Translations under genes and position numbers: made by a program
Shown: positions 30,017 through 40,002 of the stretch, piece after piece
How the letters are laid out: every line of letters starts with the position of its first letter
How positions within the stretch are numbered: the first letter of the stretch is position 1
Assembly (NCBI GenBank): GCA_020718845.1
Contig: DYRG01000011.1
Coordinates: 1 to 60,558, forward strand
DNA from: Thiomargarita sp.
GTDB taxonomy: Bacteria; Pseudomonadota; Gammaproteobacteria; Beggiatoales; Beggiatoaceae
Direction of reading: 5' to 3'
DNA: 60,558 nt
The notes under the pieces: generated by a model
Told to the model about the DNA's origin: nothing
Database searches by the model: none
Seen by the model: only the letters and a program-made list of their open reading frames with translations

Positions 30017-30459
30017 TTGCTTTAATTCAAAGGGTGAAACACGCTAAAATAGTCGTTGAAAATAAAACGATTGGAGAAATAGATCAAGGGATTTTAGCGT
30101 TCATTGGTGTAGAAAAGAACGATGCTCAACCTCAAGCTGATCGTTTATTAGAACGGTTGCTCAATTATCGGATGTTTGCAGATCATGAAGATAAAATGAA
30201 TTTGAGCATTCAAGATATTCAAGGTGGTTTGTTATTAGTTCCTCAATTTACCTTAGCCGCAGATACGCAAAAAGGAAACCGTCCAAGTTTTACAACTGCC
30301 GCGCCGCCAGAAATCGGAGAACAATGGTTTAATTATTTTAAAAATCAAGCAAAATCAAAGTATTATAAAGTCGAAACTGGAAAATTTGGCGCAGATATGC
30401 AAGTACATCTAATTAATGATGGTCCCGTTACATTTTGGTTACAAGTGAAACCCTCATGA
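30013..30459 (+). CDS. dtd: D-aminoacyl-tRNA deacylase
   Basis: 148 residues. It removes D-amino acids (and Gly from tRNA-Ala) from tRNA. The active-site blocks are visible as VPQFTLAAD (the family usually has SQFTL, so the Ser is Pro here) and the cross-subunit Gly-Pro in LINDGPVTFWLQ. It overlaps both neighbours by 4 bp. Confidence 0.92.
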   Translation: MIALIQRVKHAKIVVENKTIGEIDQGILAFIGVEKNDAQPQADRLLERLLNYRMFADHEDKMNLSIQDIQGGLLLVPQFTLAADTQKGNRPSFTTAAPPEIGEQWFNYFKNQAKSKYYKVETGKFGADMQVHLINDGPVTFWLQVKPS

Positions 30460-30911
30460 ATGATAATTTTGAACCTGTTGGTTTATTTCGTCGATTTGCG
30501 GCGATTTTTTATGATTTTTTGATGCTAATTGCAGTTTTGATTATGGCTGGTTTTTTAGCAAAAATCATTGGATTTATTCCGCCAGTTTTAACCGATGATC
30601 AACCAAAAGATTTAATGTTTTGGATATTAAAAATGAGCTTTAATTTCTATATTTATGTGATTTGTTATTTTTTCTTTGTATATCCTTGGATGAGAAATGG
30701 TCAAACCTTAGGAATGCAAGCGTGGAAAATTAAAGTTGTGAATGTAGACGGTTCAAATCTCTCTTATAAAACAGCGAGTATTCGTTTTTTTGTAGCTATT
30801 CTTTCGTGGCTAACACTAGGATTTGGTTTCTGGCGAGCAATATTTGATAAAGAAAAGCGTACTTGGCATGACGCACTTTCTCAAACCTGTTTGATTAAAA
30901 TGATTAAATAG
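30456..30911 (+). CDS. RDD-family membrane protein
   Basis: 151 residues from the ATG at 30456, inside the dtd stop codon. Three hydrophobic helices and the motif LFRRFAAIFYDFLML, which places the RDD-type Arg and Asp in the first helix, define the family. These are inner-membrane proteins of unclear role, sometimes linked to ion or osmotic control. It is the last gene of the surA-ygfZ-maf-dtd operon. Confidence 0.85.
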   Translation: MNDNFEPVGLFRRFAAIFYDFLMLIAVLIMAGFLAKIIGFIPPVLTDDQPKDLMFWILKMSFNFYIYVICYFFFVYPWMRNGQTLGMQAWKIKVVNVDGSNLSYKTASIRFFVAILSWLTLGFGFWRAIFDKEKRTWHDALSQTCLIKMIK

Positions 30912-30925
30912 ATACTGAGAAAATA

Positions 30926-30969
30926 AAGAAACCCACTTTTATTAATAAAATATAAAGCGGGTTTCTTTG
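30926..30969. terminator. Bidirectional terminator between the RDD gene and sat
   Basis: A 10-bp inverted repeat (AAAGAAACCC/GGGTTTCTTT) with a 24-nt AT-rich spacer lies between two convergent genes. On the minus strand it is followed by ATTTTCTC; on the plus strand the stem itself ends in a T-rich arm. Confidence 0.65.
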
Positions 30970-30987
30970 GTGTTAAGATTAAAATAC

Positions 30988-32187
30988 TTAGGCTTGACCA
31001 GCGACTTCTTTTTGGTAGTAATCCATTAAAATCTGCGCGACTTCAGGGCGAGAAAATTCAGGTGGTGGTGCAATGCCTTTGCTCAAAATTTCTCTGACTT
31101 TTGTTCCCGACAATAAAACAAAATCTTCTTTGGTATGATCTGGCACATCGCGCATCATGACCACTTTGTTTAATTTCTTCGACCAAGCGGTGTGATCAGC
31201 GTTAAAGATTTCAATTTGTAATGCACCTTTAGGGACTTCTTCCTCAAAAATAGTTTGAGCGTCAAATGCCCCGTAATAATCGCCCACGCCCGCATGATCA
31301 CGTCCAATAATGAAATGAGTTGCTCCCATATTTTGACGGAAAACTGCGTGCAAAACGGCTTCTCTCGGACCTGCGTACAACATATCAAATCCGTAACCCG
31401 TAATCATTGCGCTATTGGGAGGAAAATACACTTCAACCATTTTACGAATGGCAGCATCACGAACGGGGGCGGGAATATCGCCTTTTTTCAATTGACCCAA
31501 CAACATATGGATGACTACGCCATCGCCATTAACGGCTTTCATTGCCATTTTGCAGAGTTCTTCATGCGCTAAGTGCATGGGGTTGCGGGTTTGAAATGCA
31601 ACAACTGTTTTCCAACCGCGTTCTTGAATTTCATTACGGATTTCCACTGCGGTTCTAAAAGTATCTGGGAAATCGGTTTGGAAATAGCTGAAATTAAGAA
31701 CTTGAATTGATCCAGAAATCGCAAACTTACCGCCTGCTTTAAATGTTGAAACACCAGGATGTTCATTATCAGTTGTTCTATAGACTTTCTCTGATATGAA
31801 ATTAATATCTTCGTCGCTAAGTTCTTCAATTGCATCAACATCCATTACAGCCAAAACGGGATTGCCTTCGACATTTGGATCACGCAAAGCGATGCGTTTG
31901 TGGTCTTTAATGCTAGAAATATCGTGGGTTAAATTCAAAATCGGGACGGGCCAAAATAACCCATTGATAGTATGTAATTTTTCCGCAACGCTCATGGCAT
32001 CCGCACGATTCATGTAACCCGTAAAAGGGGTAAAATAACCCGCGCCCAACATCACAGCATTTGCAGCGGCTGCGGAATTCACCAATAGGGAAGGAAGGCT
32101 CTCTGCTTCGTGTTGTAACGCATGATGTTGCGTGGGATCATAAACAAAAAGCGGCATTAATTGTTCTGCGCCGTGTGGTTTAATCAT
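30988..32187 (-). CDS. sat: Sulfate adenylyltransferase, dissimilatory type
   Basis: 399 residues. It interconverts ATP plus sulfate with APS plus pyrophosphate; in sulfur oxidisers it runs toward ATP. The single-polypeptide Sat fold has QTRNPMHLAHEE and the GRDHAG block; there is no CysD/CysN split and no APS-kinase domain. GGAG lies 7 nt upstream of the ATG. aprAB and cys genes are not adjacent. Together with the other genes it points to a sulfur-oxidising lifestyle, though an assimilatory role is not excluded. Confidence 0.92.
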   Translation of the reverse strand: MIKPHGAEQLMPLFVYDPTQHHALQHEAESLPSLLVNSAAAANAVMLGAGYFTPFTGYMNRADAMSVAEKLHTINGLFWPVPILNLTHDISSIKDHKRIALRDPNVEGNPVLAVMDVDAIEELSDEDINFISEKVYRTTDNEHPGVSTFKAGGKFAISGSIQVLNFSYFQTDFPDTFRTAVEIRNEIQERGWKTVVAFQTRNPMHLAHEELCKMAMKAVNGDGVVIHMLLGQLKKGDIPAPVRDAAIRKMVEVYFPPNSAMITGYGFDMLYAGPREAVLHAVFRQNMGATHFIIGRDHAGVGDYYGAFDAQTIFEEEVPKGALQIEIFNADHTAWSKKLNKVVMMRDVPDHTKEDFVLLSGTKVREILSKGIAPPPEFSRPEVAQILMDYYQKEVAGQA

Positions 32188-32363
32188 GGTCTGCTCCTTA
32201 ATTTAGTTTTTTAAAAATCGTTAAATTATAATACATATTCATTTAAACTACAACCTCAAAATAATGATTTTCCTCAAAATTAATTTTACAACCTCCTCTT
32301 AAAATGAGAGAATAAGAAGTTTAGATATAAGTATTTTTAATAATTTTTCTAAGGAGAGCATTT

Positions 32364-34292
32364 GTGTTAGTGACATTGTTGAGAAAACTAAGCATTGCCC
32401 ATCGTTTAATATTCGGATTTGGCAGCCTTGTTTTAATTGGAACTATTTCAATAGGAATTATTTCTATTTTTAAAATGTTTAAATTATCAAATTTTACAGA
32501 GAAACTCTATCGCCATCCTTTTACCGTGAACACATCCGTATTGCGTATCGATTCAAATGCAGTGCGCTTAGAAGACACGCTTAAAGATGTACCCGAATCT
32601 AAAGCAGATGAAAAATCTGAATTACTTGAGCAAGTTTCTCAATATCAACAAAGCATTTTGGATGATTTTGAGATTGTTCAAGAACAATTTCTAGGCGATA
32701 AACAACAAATTAAAAAATCTCTTGATCTATTTAAACAATGGCGTGCAAGCCTCGATAGATATATCCAATTATTACAAGATGATAGCTATCAACAACAGGT
32801 AAATTTAATTGAAGAAAATTTGGATCAACAGCGTGCTTCTTTTCTAAAAAATATGGAAGAACTTATTCATGTTAAAAACAATGAAGTGGACACTCAATTA
32901 GCTGATAACAATTATTTCGCCACACAAACCATGTTACACATTGAAAATTATATCTATAAAACCCGATTAATTATCCGCGAAATTATTGAAGAAAAGTTCT
33001 ATCATAAAAAAAATATTACGATTGAAACTTTCTTTAAACAAATTGAACAAAATCATAAAGAAATAGAAGCGGATTTTATCTTGGTAAAAGAACAATTTTT
33101 GATTAATAAAGCGGTTTTAGATCACGCTTTTGAGCAATATCAACAATGGAAAAATGCAGTGAACAAAATGGTTACAGTTATTTCAGATAACAGCTATGAA
33201 TATACGCTCCAACAATTTAAATTAGAAACCGATCATCTTTTCCAATCTTTTAGTACGCAATTAAGTGAAATAAAAACTTTTTCTCTGAATGAAGCACTTT
33301 CCTTTTATGAAAATGCTGAAATCGTTAGAGATAACATCTTACATTTCACGATCATAATGATTATTATAAGTTTTATTTTAAGTGTAGGCTTGGCTTATTT
33401 CATTTCTCAAAGCATTATTGAACCCATTCGTAAAGCAACGTTGTTATCGCGTCAATTAGCAGATGGTGATTTGGCAAGTGGTTCAGAAATATCTATTTCT
33501 CATTTCAACGATGAAGCGGGACAAATGCTCACTGCAATGACTAAAATGGCGCAAAAGTTATTAACTATTACCAATGAAGTGATTACTTCTACGATTCAAT
33601 TATCTTATGTTTCTCAACAAGTTAGCCAAACTTCTCAACAATTATCCTCGGGCAATAATGAGCAAGCAGCAAGTTTAGAAGAAATCTCTGCTTCTATAGA
33701 ACAAGTGAGTTCTGGAATTAGCCAAAATACAACCAACGCATTACACACTAATGAAATCGCAGAACGTACCGCAATTATGTCCACAACAGGCGGGCAAGCT
33801 GTTGATAATACTGTAAAAGCAATGCGTGAAATTGCGGGTAAATTAAACATTATTGAAGACATTGCTTATCAAACAAATCTTTTAGCTTTAAATGCTGCCA
33901 TTGAAGCCGCCCGCGCGGGTGAACAAGGAAAAGGGTTTGCGGTGGTTGCAACTGAAGTGAGAAAATTAGCTGAACGTAGTCGGCTTGCGGCAAAAGAAAT
34001 TAGAAATGTTGCTTCAAATAGCATTGAAATCGCAGAACAAGCGGGTTCTTTATTGGTAGAAATGTTACCTGCTATTCAATCAACCGCAAATTTAATTGAA
34101 GAAATTGCTTCTTCTAGTCAACAACAAAAACAAAACGTTTTAGAAATCAATTCTTCCATGTTAGAAATCGGAAAAATGACCGAACGAAATGCCGCTGCTT
34201 CAGAAGAACTTGCTTCAATCAGTGAAGAAATGACTGCGCAAGCTAATTCTTTACAACAACTCATGAGTTTCTTTAAAATTAAAACAGCTTAA
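32364..34292 (+). CDS. Methyl-accepting chemotaxis protein
   Basis: 642 residues from a GTG with AAGGAG 7 nt upstream. TM1 (about 15-37), a long helical periplasmic sensor region of roughly 280 residues containing two related helical-bundle segments (both include a D-F-x-x-V-x-E-Q-F motif), TM2 (about 322-345), a HAMP segment and a signalling hairpin with [16 protein letters not shown] at its tip. It relays ligand sensing to CheA/CheW. The ligand is unknown. It ends 11 bp before a Uma2 gene and opens a signalling cluster. Confidence 0.92.
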   Translation: MLVTLLRKLSIAHRLIFGFGSLVLIGTISIGIISIFKMFKLSNFTEKLYRHPFTVNTSVLRIDSNAVRLEDTLKDVPESKADEKSELLEQVSQYQQSILDDFEIVQEQFLGDKQQIKKSLDLFKQWRASLDRYIQLLQDDSYQQQVNLIEENLDQQRASFLKNMEELIHVKNNEVDTQLADNNYFATQTMLHIENYIYKTRLIIREIIEEKFYHKKNITIETFFKQIEQNHKEIEADFILVKEQFLINKAVLDHAFEQYQQWKNAVNKMVTVISDNSYEYTLQQFKLETDHLFQSFSTQLSEIKTFSLNEALSFYENAEIVRDNILHFTIIMIIISFILSVGLAYFISQSIIEPIRKATLLSRQLADGDLASGSEISISHFNDEAGQMLTAMTKMAQKLLTITNEVITSTIQLSYVSQQVSQTSQQLSSGNNEQAASLEEISASIEQVSSGISQNTTNALHTNEIAERTAIMSTTGGQAVDNTVKAMREIAGKLNIIEDIAYQTNLLALNAAIEAARAGEQGKGFAVVATEVRKLAERSRLAAKEIRNVASNSIEIAEQAGSLLVEMLPAIQSTANLIEEIASSSQQQKQNVLEINSSMLEIGKMTERNAAASEELASISEEMTAQANSLQQLMSFFKIKTA

Positions 34293-34303
34293 AGGAGTAT
34301 TTT

Positions 34304-34870
34304 ATGAATACCGCACTTAAACTTTCTACTATTTCACCAGAAGACTATTTGAAAGGCGAAGAAACTAGCCCCATTCGTTATGAATATATCGACGGCGAAG
34401 TGTATGCAATGGCGGGAGAAAGCGAACCTCATAATATTGTTGCTCTAAATTTCGCACTATTATTAAAAACCCATTTACGCGGTTCAGGTTGCCGAGCTTT
34501 TATGGAGGGAATAAAAACGCATATTAAAACATTAACTACTGAGCGTTTTTATTATCCAGATATTCAGGTAGGTTGTAGAGAAGTTTCTCCAAAAAGTCAT
34601 GTTGAAAATCAACCTAAATTAGTTGTTGAAATCCTTTCTCCAAGCACCGAACGTTATGATCGGTCAAATAAATTTTATGCGTATCGACACATTGAAAGTT
34701 TAGAAGAATATGTGTTAGTTGCTCAAGATGAAAAACGCATAGAAATTTATCGTCGTGAAACCAATTGGGAATGGGAGTTATATCAAGAAGATTCCTCAAT
34801 TAAACCTTATTTAAAAAGCGTTGATTTAGAGATTTCTTTTGATGAAATATATGAGGATATTACATTTTAA
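34304..34870 (+). CDS. Uma2-family PD-(D/E)XK endonuclease-like protein (second copy)
   Basis: 188 residues with GGAG 6-8 nt before the ATG. Uma2 motifs: YEYIDGEVYAMAGES, YYPDIQVGC, KLVVEILSPSTERYD and LEEYVLV, giving the D...E-x-L nuclease core. It differs clearly from the copy at 4866, so it is a diverged paralogue, not a recent duplicate. The last base of its stop codon is the first base of the CHASE2 kinase start codon, so it is in the same operon as the kinase-phosphatase pair. Confidence 0.87.
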   Translation: MNTALKLSTISPEDYLKGEETSPIRYEYIDGEVYAMAGESEPHNIVALNFALLLKTHLRGSGCRAFMEGIKTHIKTLTTERFYYPDIQVGCREVSPKSHVENQPKLVVEILSPSTERYDRSNKFYAYRHIESLEEYVLVAQDEKRIEIYRRETNWEWELYQEDSSIKPYLKSVDLEISFDEIYEDITF

Positions 34871-37356
34871 TGATGATTTCAAAAACGTGGTTTAGCAAAA
34901 ACAAATTACTAATCATTTTTAGCGGTTTTTTATTAATTTTACAAATCAGCGGATCATTACAATTTTTAGAAGAACGTTTCTATGTTGGAATGATGTCGTT
35001 TTCTAATAAAAAAGCCAGCGAAGCCATTGAAATTATTAGCATTGATGATGAAAGTGTCAAACGTTTAGGCGGCTGGTCATTATCAAGATCGGTTTATGCT
35101 CGAGTTTTAGAACAATTAAAAGACGCAAAACTTATTGTATTAACTTTGTTTTTAGATAAAATGCAACATATTGAATTTAATAAATATATTCGTGATATTT
35201 TACAATTTTATGATGCAAGTGCCTTAGTTAATGAATTTTCGCCAAAATTTGTAAATGATACAAGCACCTTGAGCGAACAATTGCGTCAATTAAGTCAATC
35301 AATTCAAACAGATCAACAATTATCAGAGGCAATTCGTAATTCAGGAAAAGTGATTTTAAATATGCCATTATGGCTTAATAATCAACCAGATACTAATTCA
35401 TTTTTGCTTGCGCCGAGCCAATTACCTGCAGGCGCATTAAATGATTGGAATTTTAATATTTTTCCACCTGCTGCAAGTGTTGCTTTGCCGCCGCTTAACA
35501 CTTTGAGTAGTGGGGCTTTGGCGATTGGTGCAAGCGCTTTTGGAACATTTAATCCGAATTCACAAACCACCATTGAACCCCTGTTGTTTCATTATCGAGA
35601 TCACGTTTATCCTTCACTTATTTTACAAATTTTAAAATCAATTGTTCCTCGCTTAAATGTTTTACCAAATGGTATTCAATGGGGTGATTATTTTATTTCT
35701 ACAGATACGCAATGGCAAATGCGTTCTTTTATTTATCCTCCTAAAAATAATCAACTTTCTGCTTTTAATTTAACACCGCTTTATCACGTCCATGATCATA
35801 AAGTTGCTTCTGGGCTTTTTAAAGATAAAATTGTTTTAATTGGTTTAACCGCTTCCTCTCGTTTAGTGCCTTCGATTGAAACTGCGTCTTCTATTTCTCC
35901 GCCAGTGATTTCTTTAGCGCATAGTTTAAGCAGTATTTTAAATCATGATGTTATTCGTGTTCCTCAAGGAAATGTTTATTGGCAAAGTTTCTTTTTAGCT
36001 ATTAGTTTTGTTTTATTAAGTTGGCGTTTTTCAAAACCGCTCATTAGCTTTATTTTCTTACTTTTTTTAATCAGTACAGAATATATCTTATTGATTTATT
36101 TCAAGATTTATTTATCGTTGTTTTTATCTATATTATTGATTTTATTGGGAATTTTAATATGGGGATTTCAAACTTACATTCCGAAAATAATATTTAAAAA
36201 ACAAGATGGTGAAGCAAATCGATTGTTAGGATTGGTTTATCAAGGGCAAGGAAAATTAGAGCTTGCATACGAGAAATTTACCCAATGTCCCATCGAGGAA
36301 AATATTTTAGCATCACTGTATAATTTAGCGTTAGATTTTGAGAGAAAATACCAATTAGAAGAGGCTTTAAAAACCTATTATTTTATTTATGAACACGATC
36401 CCGATTATCGAGATTGCAATTATGCGATTCAACGTTTAGAAACTCGCTTAGGAAATGTTAATCAAACCCAACACCATAATTTAAGTGATTGGTTAGAAGA
36501 ATATACTGAAAATCGTAAACCAATGATTGGAGGACGTTTTCAAATCGAAAAGAAAATTGCGAAAGGTGCAATGGGTGTGGTGTATTTAGGTCGAGAATTA
36601 AAATTAGATCGAATGGTGGCGATTAAAACTTTAACACTTTCAAAGGAGTTCGAAGGATCAACATTACAAGAAGTTTTAGAACGTTTCTTTCGTGAAGCCT
36701 CAGCAGCTGGGCGTTTGACGCATGAGCATATTATTTCAATTTACGATGCGGGTGAAGATGATGATATTGCTTATTTGGCAATGGAATATTTCAAAGGTGG
36801 TAATTTAGTTCCTTACACAAGAATTGAAAATTTATTGCCTTTAAAGGATTTCTTTAATGTTGCAGTTAAAATCGCCGACGCATTACATTATGCGCATTTG
36901 CAAGGTGTCATTCATCGAGATATAAAACCCGCGAATATTCTTTATAATCACGGTAATCAAAATCTTAAAATAACTGATTTCGGAATTGCGAGAATCACTG
37001 ATCATAAACAAACTAAAACAGGCGTAGTTTTAGGAACACCATCTTATATGTCGCCAGAACAAATAGCGGGTAAAACTATCGATGGAAGAAGTGATTTGTT
37101 TTCGTTAGGAATTACCTTTTATCATTTGTTAAGTGGAGAATTACCTTTTCAAAGCGATTCGATGGCGAGTTTAATGTACAAAATTGCGACAGAGCAACCG
37201 CGTCATTTATTAAAAATTCGACCTGATTTGCCTAGTGATTTGTGTGATATGATTGCGGTTTTATTAGAAAAGAACCCCGAACAGCGTTATTCTGACGGTT
37301 CGACGTTGGCGCAGGCGTTGCGGGATTTGAAAAAAACAGAGGAAAGTTCGCCATGA
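34870..37356 (+). CDS. CHASE2-TPR-Ser/Thr protein kinase
   Basis: 828 residues. An N-terminal TM helix leads into an extracytoplasmic CHASE2 sensor (about 30-340; IEIISIDDESVKRLGGW), then three TM helices (about 372-435), TPR-like repeats (about 445-535) and a full kinase domain (about 553-815). The kinase has GAMGVVYLG, MVAIKT, HRDIKPAN (about 682-689), DFGIAR and SYMSPEQIAG, so it looks active. The sensor-plus-kinase order suggests a membrane receptor kinase. Its stop codon overlaps the start of the PP2C phosphatase by 4 bp, the usual writer-eraser pairing. Confidence 0.92.
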   Translation: MMISKTWFSKNKLLIIFSGFLLILQISGSLQFLEERFYVGMMSFSNKKASEAIEIISIDDESVKRLGGWSLSRSVYARVLEQLKDAKLIVLTLFLDKMQHIEFNKYIRDILQFYDASALVNEFSPKFVNDTSTLSEQLRQLSQSIQTDQQLSEAIRNSGKVILNMPLWLNNQPDTNSFLLAPSQLPAGALNDWNFNIFPPAASVALPPLNTLSSGALAIGASAFGTFNPNSQTTIEPLLFHYRDHVYPSLILQILKSIVPRLNVLPNGIQWGDYFISTDTQWQMRSFIYPPKNNQLSAFNLTPLYHVHDHKVASGLFKDKIVLIGLTASSRLVPSIETASSISPPVISLAHSLSSILNHDVIRVPQGNVYWQSFFLAISFVLLSWRFSKPLISFIFLLFLISTEYILLIYFKIYLSLFLSILLILLGILIWGFQTYIPKIIFKKQDGEANRLLGLVYQGQGKLELAYEKFTQCPIEENILASLYNLALDFERKYQLEEALKTYYFIYEHDPDYRDCNYAIQRLETRLGNVNQTQHHNLSDWLEEYTENRKPMIGGRFQIEKKIAKGAMGVVYLGRELKLDRMVAIKTLTLSKEFEGSTLQEVLERFFREASAAGRLTHEHIISIYDAGEDDDIAYLAMEYFKGGNLVPYTRIENLLPLKDFFNVAVKIADALHYAHLQGVIHRDIKPANILYNHGNQNLKITDFGIARITDHKQTKTGVVLGTPSYMSPEQIAGKTIDGRSDLFSLGITFYHLLSGELPFQSDSMASLMYKIATEQPRHLLKIRPDLPSDLCDMIAVLLEKNPEQRYSDGSTLAQALRDLKKTEESSP

Positions 37357-38162
37357 TGGCGTTAGAAATTGCCTGCGATACCGATGTTGGGATGGTTCGC
37401 CACGAAAATGAAGATTATTTGGCGATAAATCAAGGACTTGGCGTTGCAGTATTAGCCGACGGCATGGGCGGTTATCAAGCGGGCGAAGTGGCGAGCCGTT
37501 TGGCAGTCGATACGATTCTCTCTGAATTACAAAGCCGTGCTCCTCAAGTTGCTCTCGCAGATATTCACTCTTCCTCTGGCTTATGTTACGCTAGCCTATT
37601 GTTACAACAAGCAATTTTGCACGCCAACCAAGCCATTTGGCAAGCCGCTTGTTCTCAAAATCATTATCACGGAATGGGAACAACGGTGGTTGCCGTGTGG
37701 TTTTATGGCGAACAATTAAGCATAGCTCATGTAGGGGATTCTCGTTTGTATCGTTTGCGCGATAACGAATTGAAATCCTTGACAAAAGATCATTCAGTAT
37801 TGCAACAATTAATCGATGTTGGGTTGATCGCAGAAAAGCAAGCGTGGCACGCACCAAATAGAAATTTGATTACCAGAGCATTAGGTGTGAAAGAGCAAGT
37901 TGAAGTAGATTTGCAAGAGCATAAAGTGCATTCAAATGATTTGTATTTATTATGTTCGGATGGTTTAAATGATATGCTTCAAGATATTGATATACTTAAT
38001 ATTTTAAACAAAAAATATTCAGCTTTAGAAATCGCAAATCAATTAGTTGCACTAGCAAATCAACACGGCGGAAAAGATAACATTTCAGTTATTGTTATTA
38101 AGTTACAACAAACCACTCGACAAACATGGTGGAAAAGGTTTTTAACATGGCTATCACAGTAA
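37353..38162 (+). CDS. PP2C-family Ser/Thr phosphatase
   Basis: 269 residues. Metal-binding motifs VRHENEDYL, VLADGMGGYQAGE, HVGDSRLYRL, LLCSDGLNDML and GGKDNISVIV are all in place, so it should be an active Mg/Mn phosphatase of the Stp1 type. It overlaps the kinase gene by 4 bp and is expected to reverse that kinase's phosphorylations. A short C-terminal basic tail (TTRQTWWKRF) is present, without a TM helix. Its end overlaps moaD by 16 bp. Confidence 0.93.
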   Translation: MMALEIACDTDVGMVRHENEDYLAINQGLGVAVLADGMGGYQAGEVASRLAVDTILSELQSRAPQVALADIHSSSGLCYASLLLQQAILHANQAIWQAACSQNHYHGMGTTVVAVWFYGEQLSIAHVGDSRLYRLRDNELKSLTKDHSVLQQLIDVGLIAEKQAWHAPNRNLITRALGVKEQVEVDLQEHKVHSNDLYLLCSDGLNDMLQDIDILNILNKKYSALEIANQLVALANQHGGKDNISVIVIKLQQTTRQTWWKRFLTWLSQ

Positions 38163-38380
38163 AATTCTTTGCACAATTGCGTGAACAACTCGGCAAAAAT
38201 TCTCTTTCAATTCCTTTTGAATCCTCAATGACAATTGAAACACTTTGGGCGCAAGTTTCTCCAAATATTTTAATGCCGAGCAATACTTTGTGCGCTATAA
38301 ATTTGGAATATGTCAGCAAAGAAACTGAAATCAAAGACGGCGATGAAGTTGCTTTCTTTCCACCTGTTACGGGTGGTTAA
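38147..38380 (+). CDS. moaD: MoaD/ThiS-like sulfur carrier protein
   Basis: 77 residues from the ATG at 38147, with AAGG 8 nt upstream. It has the ubiquitin-like fold and ends in the required Gly-Gly (FPPVTGG), which is adenylated and thiocarboxylated to carry sulfur into molybdopterin. MoaE is not adjacent, and it is odd to find it overlapping a phosphatase gene. MoaD is the best call; a ThiS-like carrier is the alternative. Confidence 0.85.
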   Translation: MAITVKFFAQLREQLGKNSLSIPFESSMTIETLWAQVSPNILMPSNTLCAINLEYVSKETEIKDGDEVAFFPPVTGG

Positions 38381-38476
38381 TAATCGTGGATTGTAAAACA
38401 AATGCGGCTGTTCAAAAAACAATAATAATCAAAATGTTGAAACGGCAAACATATTCCAACATTAGATTAGAAAATA

Positions 38477-38707
38477 TTATTTTTTGATTTGAATGATGTA
38501 CTTGGCGGTGTTTTCACAAGAACCAACAATTTTGCTGCCATTTGGTTTTTTTTCTCCGCGTGTAATAATTTTAAGTTCAAAATTCCTACCCCCATTTGCC
38601 GCTATTCTGGCGGCGACTTCGCTTTTCAGTTCGTCGCATGATTTTATTTTTCCAGCAAAAGATGACGTGCTCATCATCATCGCAATAACAAAAAACGCAT
38701 ATTTCAT
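38477..38707 (-). CDS. Small periplasmic DUF1161-type protein
   Basis: 76 residues with a signal peptide (about 1-18, ending SSFA) and GGAG 8 nt upstream of the ATG. The two Cys in KSCDELKSEVAARI and VGSCENTAKYII, and their spacing, match DUF1161 (E. coli YnfD-like) proteins, of unknown function. The mature protein has about 58 residues, probably with one disulfide. Confidence 0.75.
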   Translation of the reverse strand: MKYAFFVIAMMMSTSSFAGKIKSCDELKSEVAARIAANGGRNFELKIITRGEKKPNGSKIVGSCENTAKYIIQIKK

Positions 38708-38852
38708 TTTAAAACTCCAATTACTTGATTTTTAAGAAACTTCTCAAAATTCCTTTTTTAAAAAAAGGCACAAACAATGCTGAGTTTATATCAACTTTCG
38801 CAAAACTTAAAGCGTTATCAACCAGAAAGCCATGCCTTTTGCGATTCAAACC

Positions 38853-39935
38853 TTAATCAGCAAGTGAAGCAAGTTGCTCTGCTTGATATTCACGAATTAA
38901 TGGATCAATTACCGCGTCTAAATTTCCTTCCAAAATTTCGCTTAATTTGTACAACGTTAAATTAATCCGATGCTCTGTTAAACGACCTTGTGGATAATTG
39001 TACGTTCTAATGCGTTCAGAACGGTCGCCACTTCCCACTAATGATTTGCGAGTTGCTGCTTGTTCTACACGCTGTGCTTCACGTTGAGTTGAGAGCAAAC
39101 GCGCTTGCAATAATGACATGGCTCTCGCACGGTTCTTATGTTGAGAGCGCTCATCTTGACATTCCACCACAATCCCCGTCGGCAAATGGGTAATTCTAAT
39201 CGCAGAATCGGTTTTATTAACGTGTTGTCCACCCGCACCAGATGCTCGAAAAGTATCGGTTTTTAAATCCGCTGGATTAATATCAATTTCCTCCACTTCT
39301 GCAACTTCTGGCATGATTGCAACTGTACAGGCTGACGTATGTACTCTTCCTTGCGCTTCGGTTTCTGGAACGCGTTGAACTCGATGTCCACCAGATTCAA
39401 ATTTTAAACGTGAATAAACGTTGTTTCCACTCATCCGTAAAATGATTTCTTTGTATCCACCATGCTCACCGTGATTTGCACTAATAATTTCAGTTGTCCA
39501 ACGTTTATTTTCTGCATAACGCATATACATTCTAGTTAAATCGCCTGCAAAGATTGCTGCTTCATCGCCACCCGTGCCAGCGCGTATTTCTAAAAAGGTA
39601 TTGTGATTATCATCGGGGTCTTTTGGTAATAAGAGAATTTGTAATGCTTCTTCTAATTCAAGCACTTTTGCTTTTGCAATGTCGATTTCTTCAGCGGCTA
39701 AAGCACGCATTTCTTCATCGGGTTCATTGAGCATCTCTTCGGCTTGTTTAACAGAATTTTGAGCATTTTTATAGGCTTGGAAACCTTCTGCTAATTCTTT
39801 GAGTTCCGCATATTCAATGGATAATTGACGATATTTATCGCTATTTCCTAACGTTTCACTGTCGGATAATAAAATACCGACTTCTTCAAAACGTTCAGCG
39901 AGGTTTTCTAATTTGTTGCGAATCGATGCTTTCAT
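38853..39935 (-). CDS. prfA: Peptide chain release factor 1
   Basis: 360 residues. The GGQ motif that triggers peptide release is in [17 protein letters not shown], and the [13 protein letters not shown] segment lies before it. Normal length for RF1, which reads UAA and UAG. In many gammaproteobacteria prfA follows hemA; here hemA is 7 kb away and prfA lies downstream of dsbA, after a terminator. Confidence 0.96.
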   Translation of the reverse strand: MKASIRNKLENLAERFEEVGILLSDSETLGNSDKYRQLSIEYAELKELAEGFQAYKNAQNSVKQAEEMLNEPDEEMRALAAEEIDIAKAKVLELEEALQILLLPKDPDDNHNTFLEIRAGTGGDEAAIFAGDLTRMYMRYAENKRWTTEIISANHGEHGGYKEIILRMSGNNVYSRLKFESGGHRVQRVPETEAQGRVHTSACTVAIMPEVAEVEEIDINPADLKTDTFRASGAGGQHVNKTDSAIRITHLPTGIVVECQDERSQHKNRARAMSLLQARLLSTQREAQRVEQAATRKSLVGSGDRSERIRTYNYPQGRLTEHRINLTLYKLSEILEGNLDAVIDPLIREYQAEQLASLAD

Positions 39936-39954
39936 AGTTTTTAAAACAGGTCTT

Positions 39955-39995
39955 CAAAAAGAAATTCTCGTTTCAATATCTGTAGAAACGAGAAT
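39955..39995 (-). terminator. Intrinsic terminator of dsbA
   Basis: On the minus strand a perfect 10-bp stem (ATTCTCGTTT/AAACGAGAAT, 12-nt loop) is followed by TTCTTTTT. It lies just past the dsbA stop codon and upstream of prfA. Confidence 0.8.
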
Positions 39996-40002
39996 AAAAG
40001 AA

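Noticed and set aside
38777-38965. A 62-codon plus-strand ORF overlapping the prfA 3' end
   Set aside because: Half of it is antisense to prfA; it has only a weak AAGG upstream and no recognisable domain.
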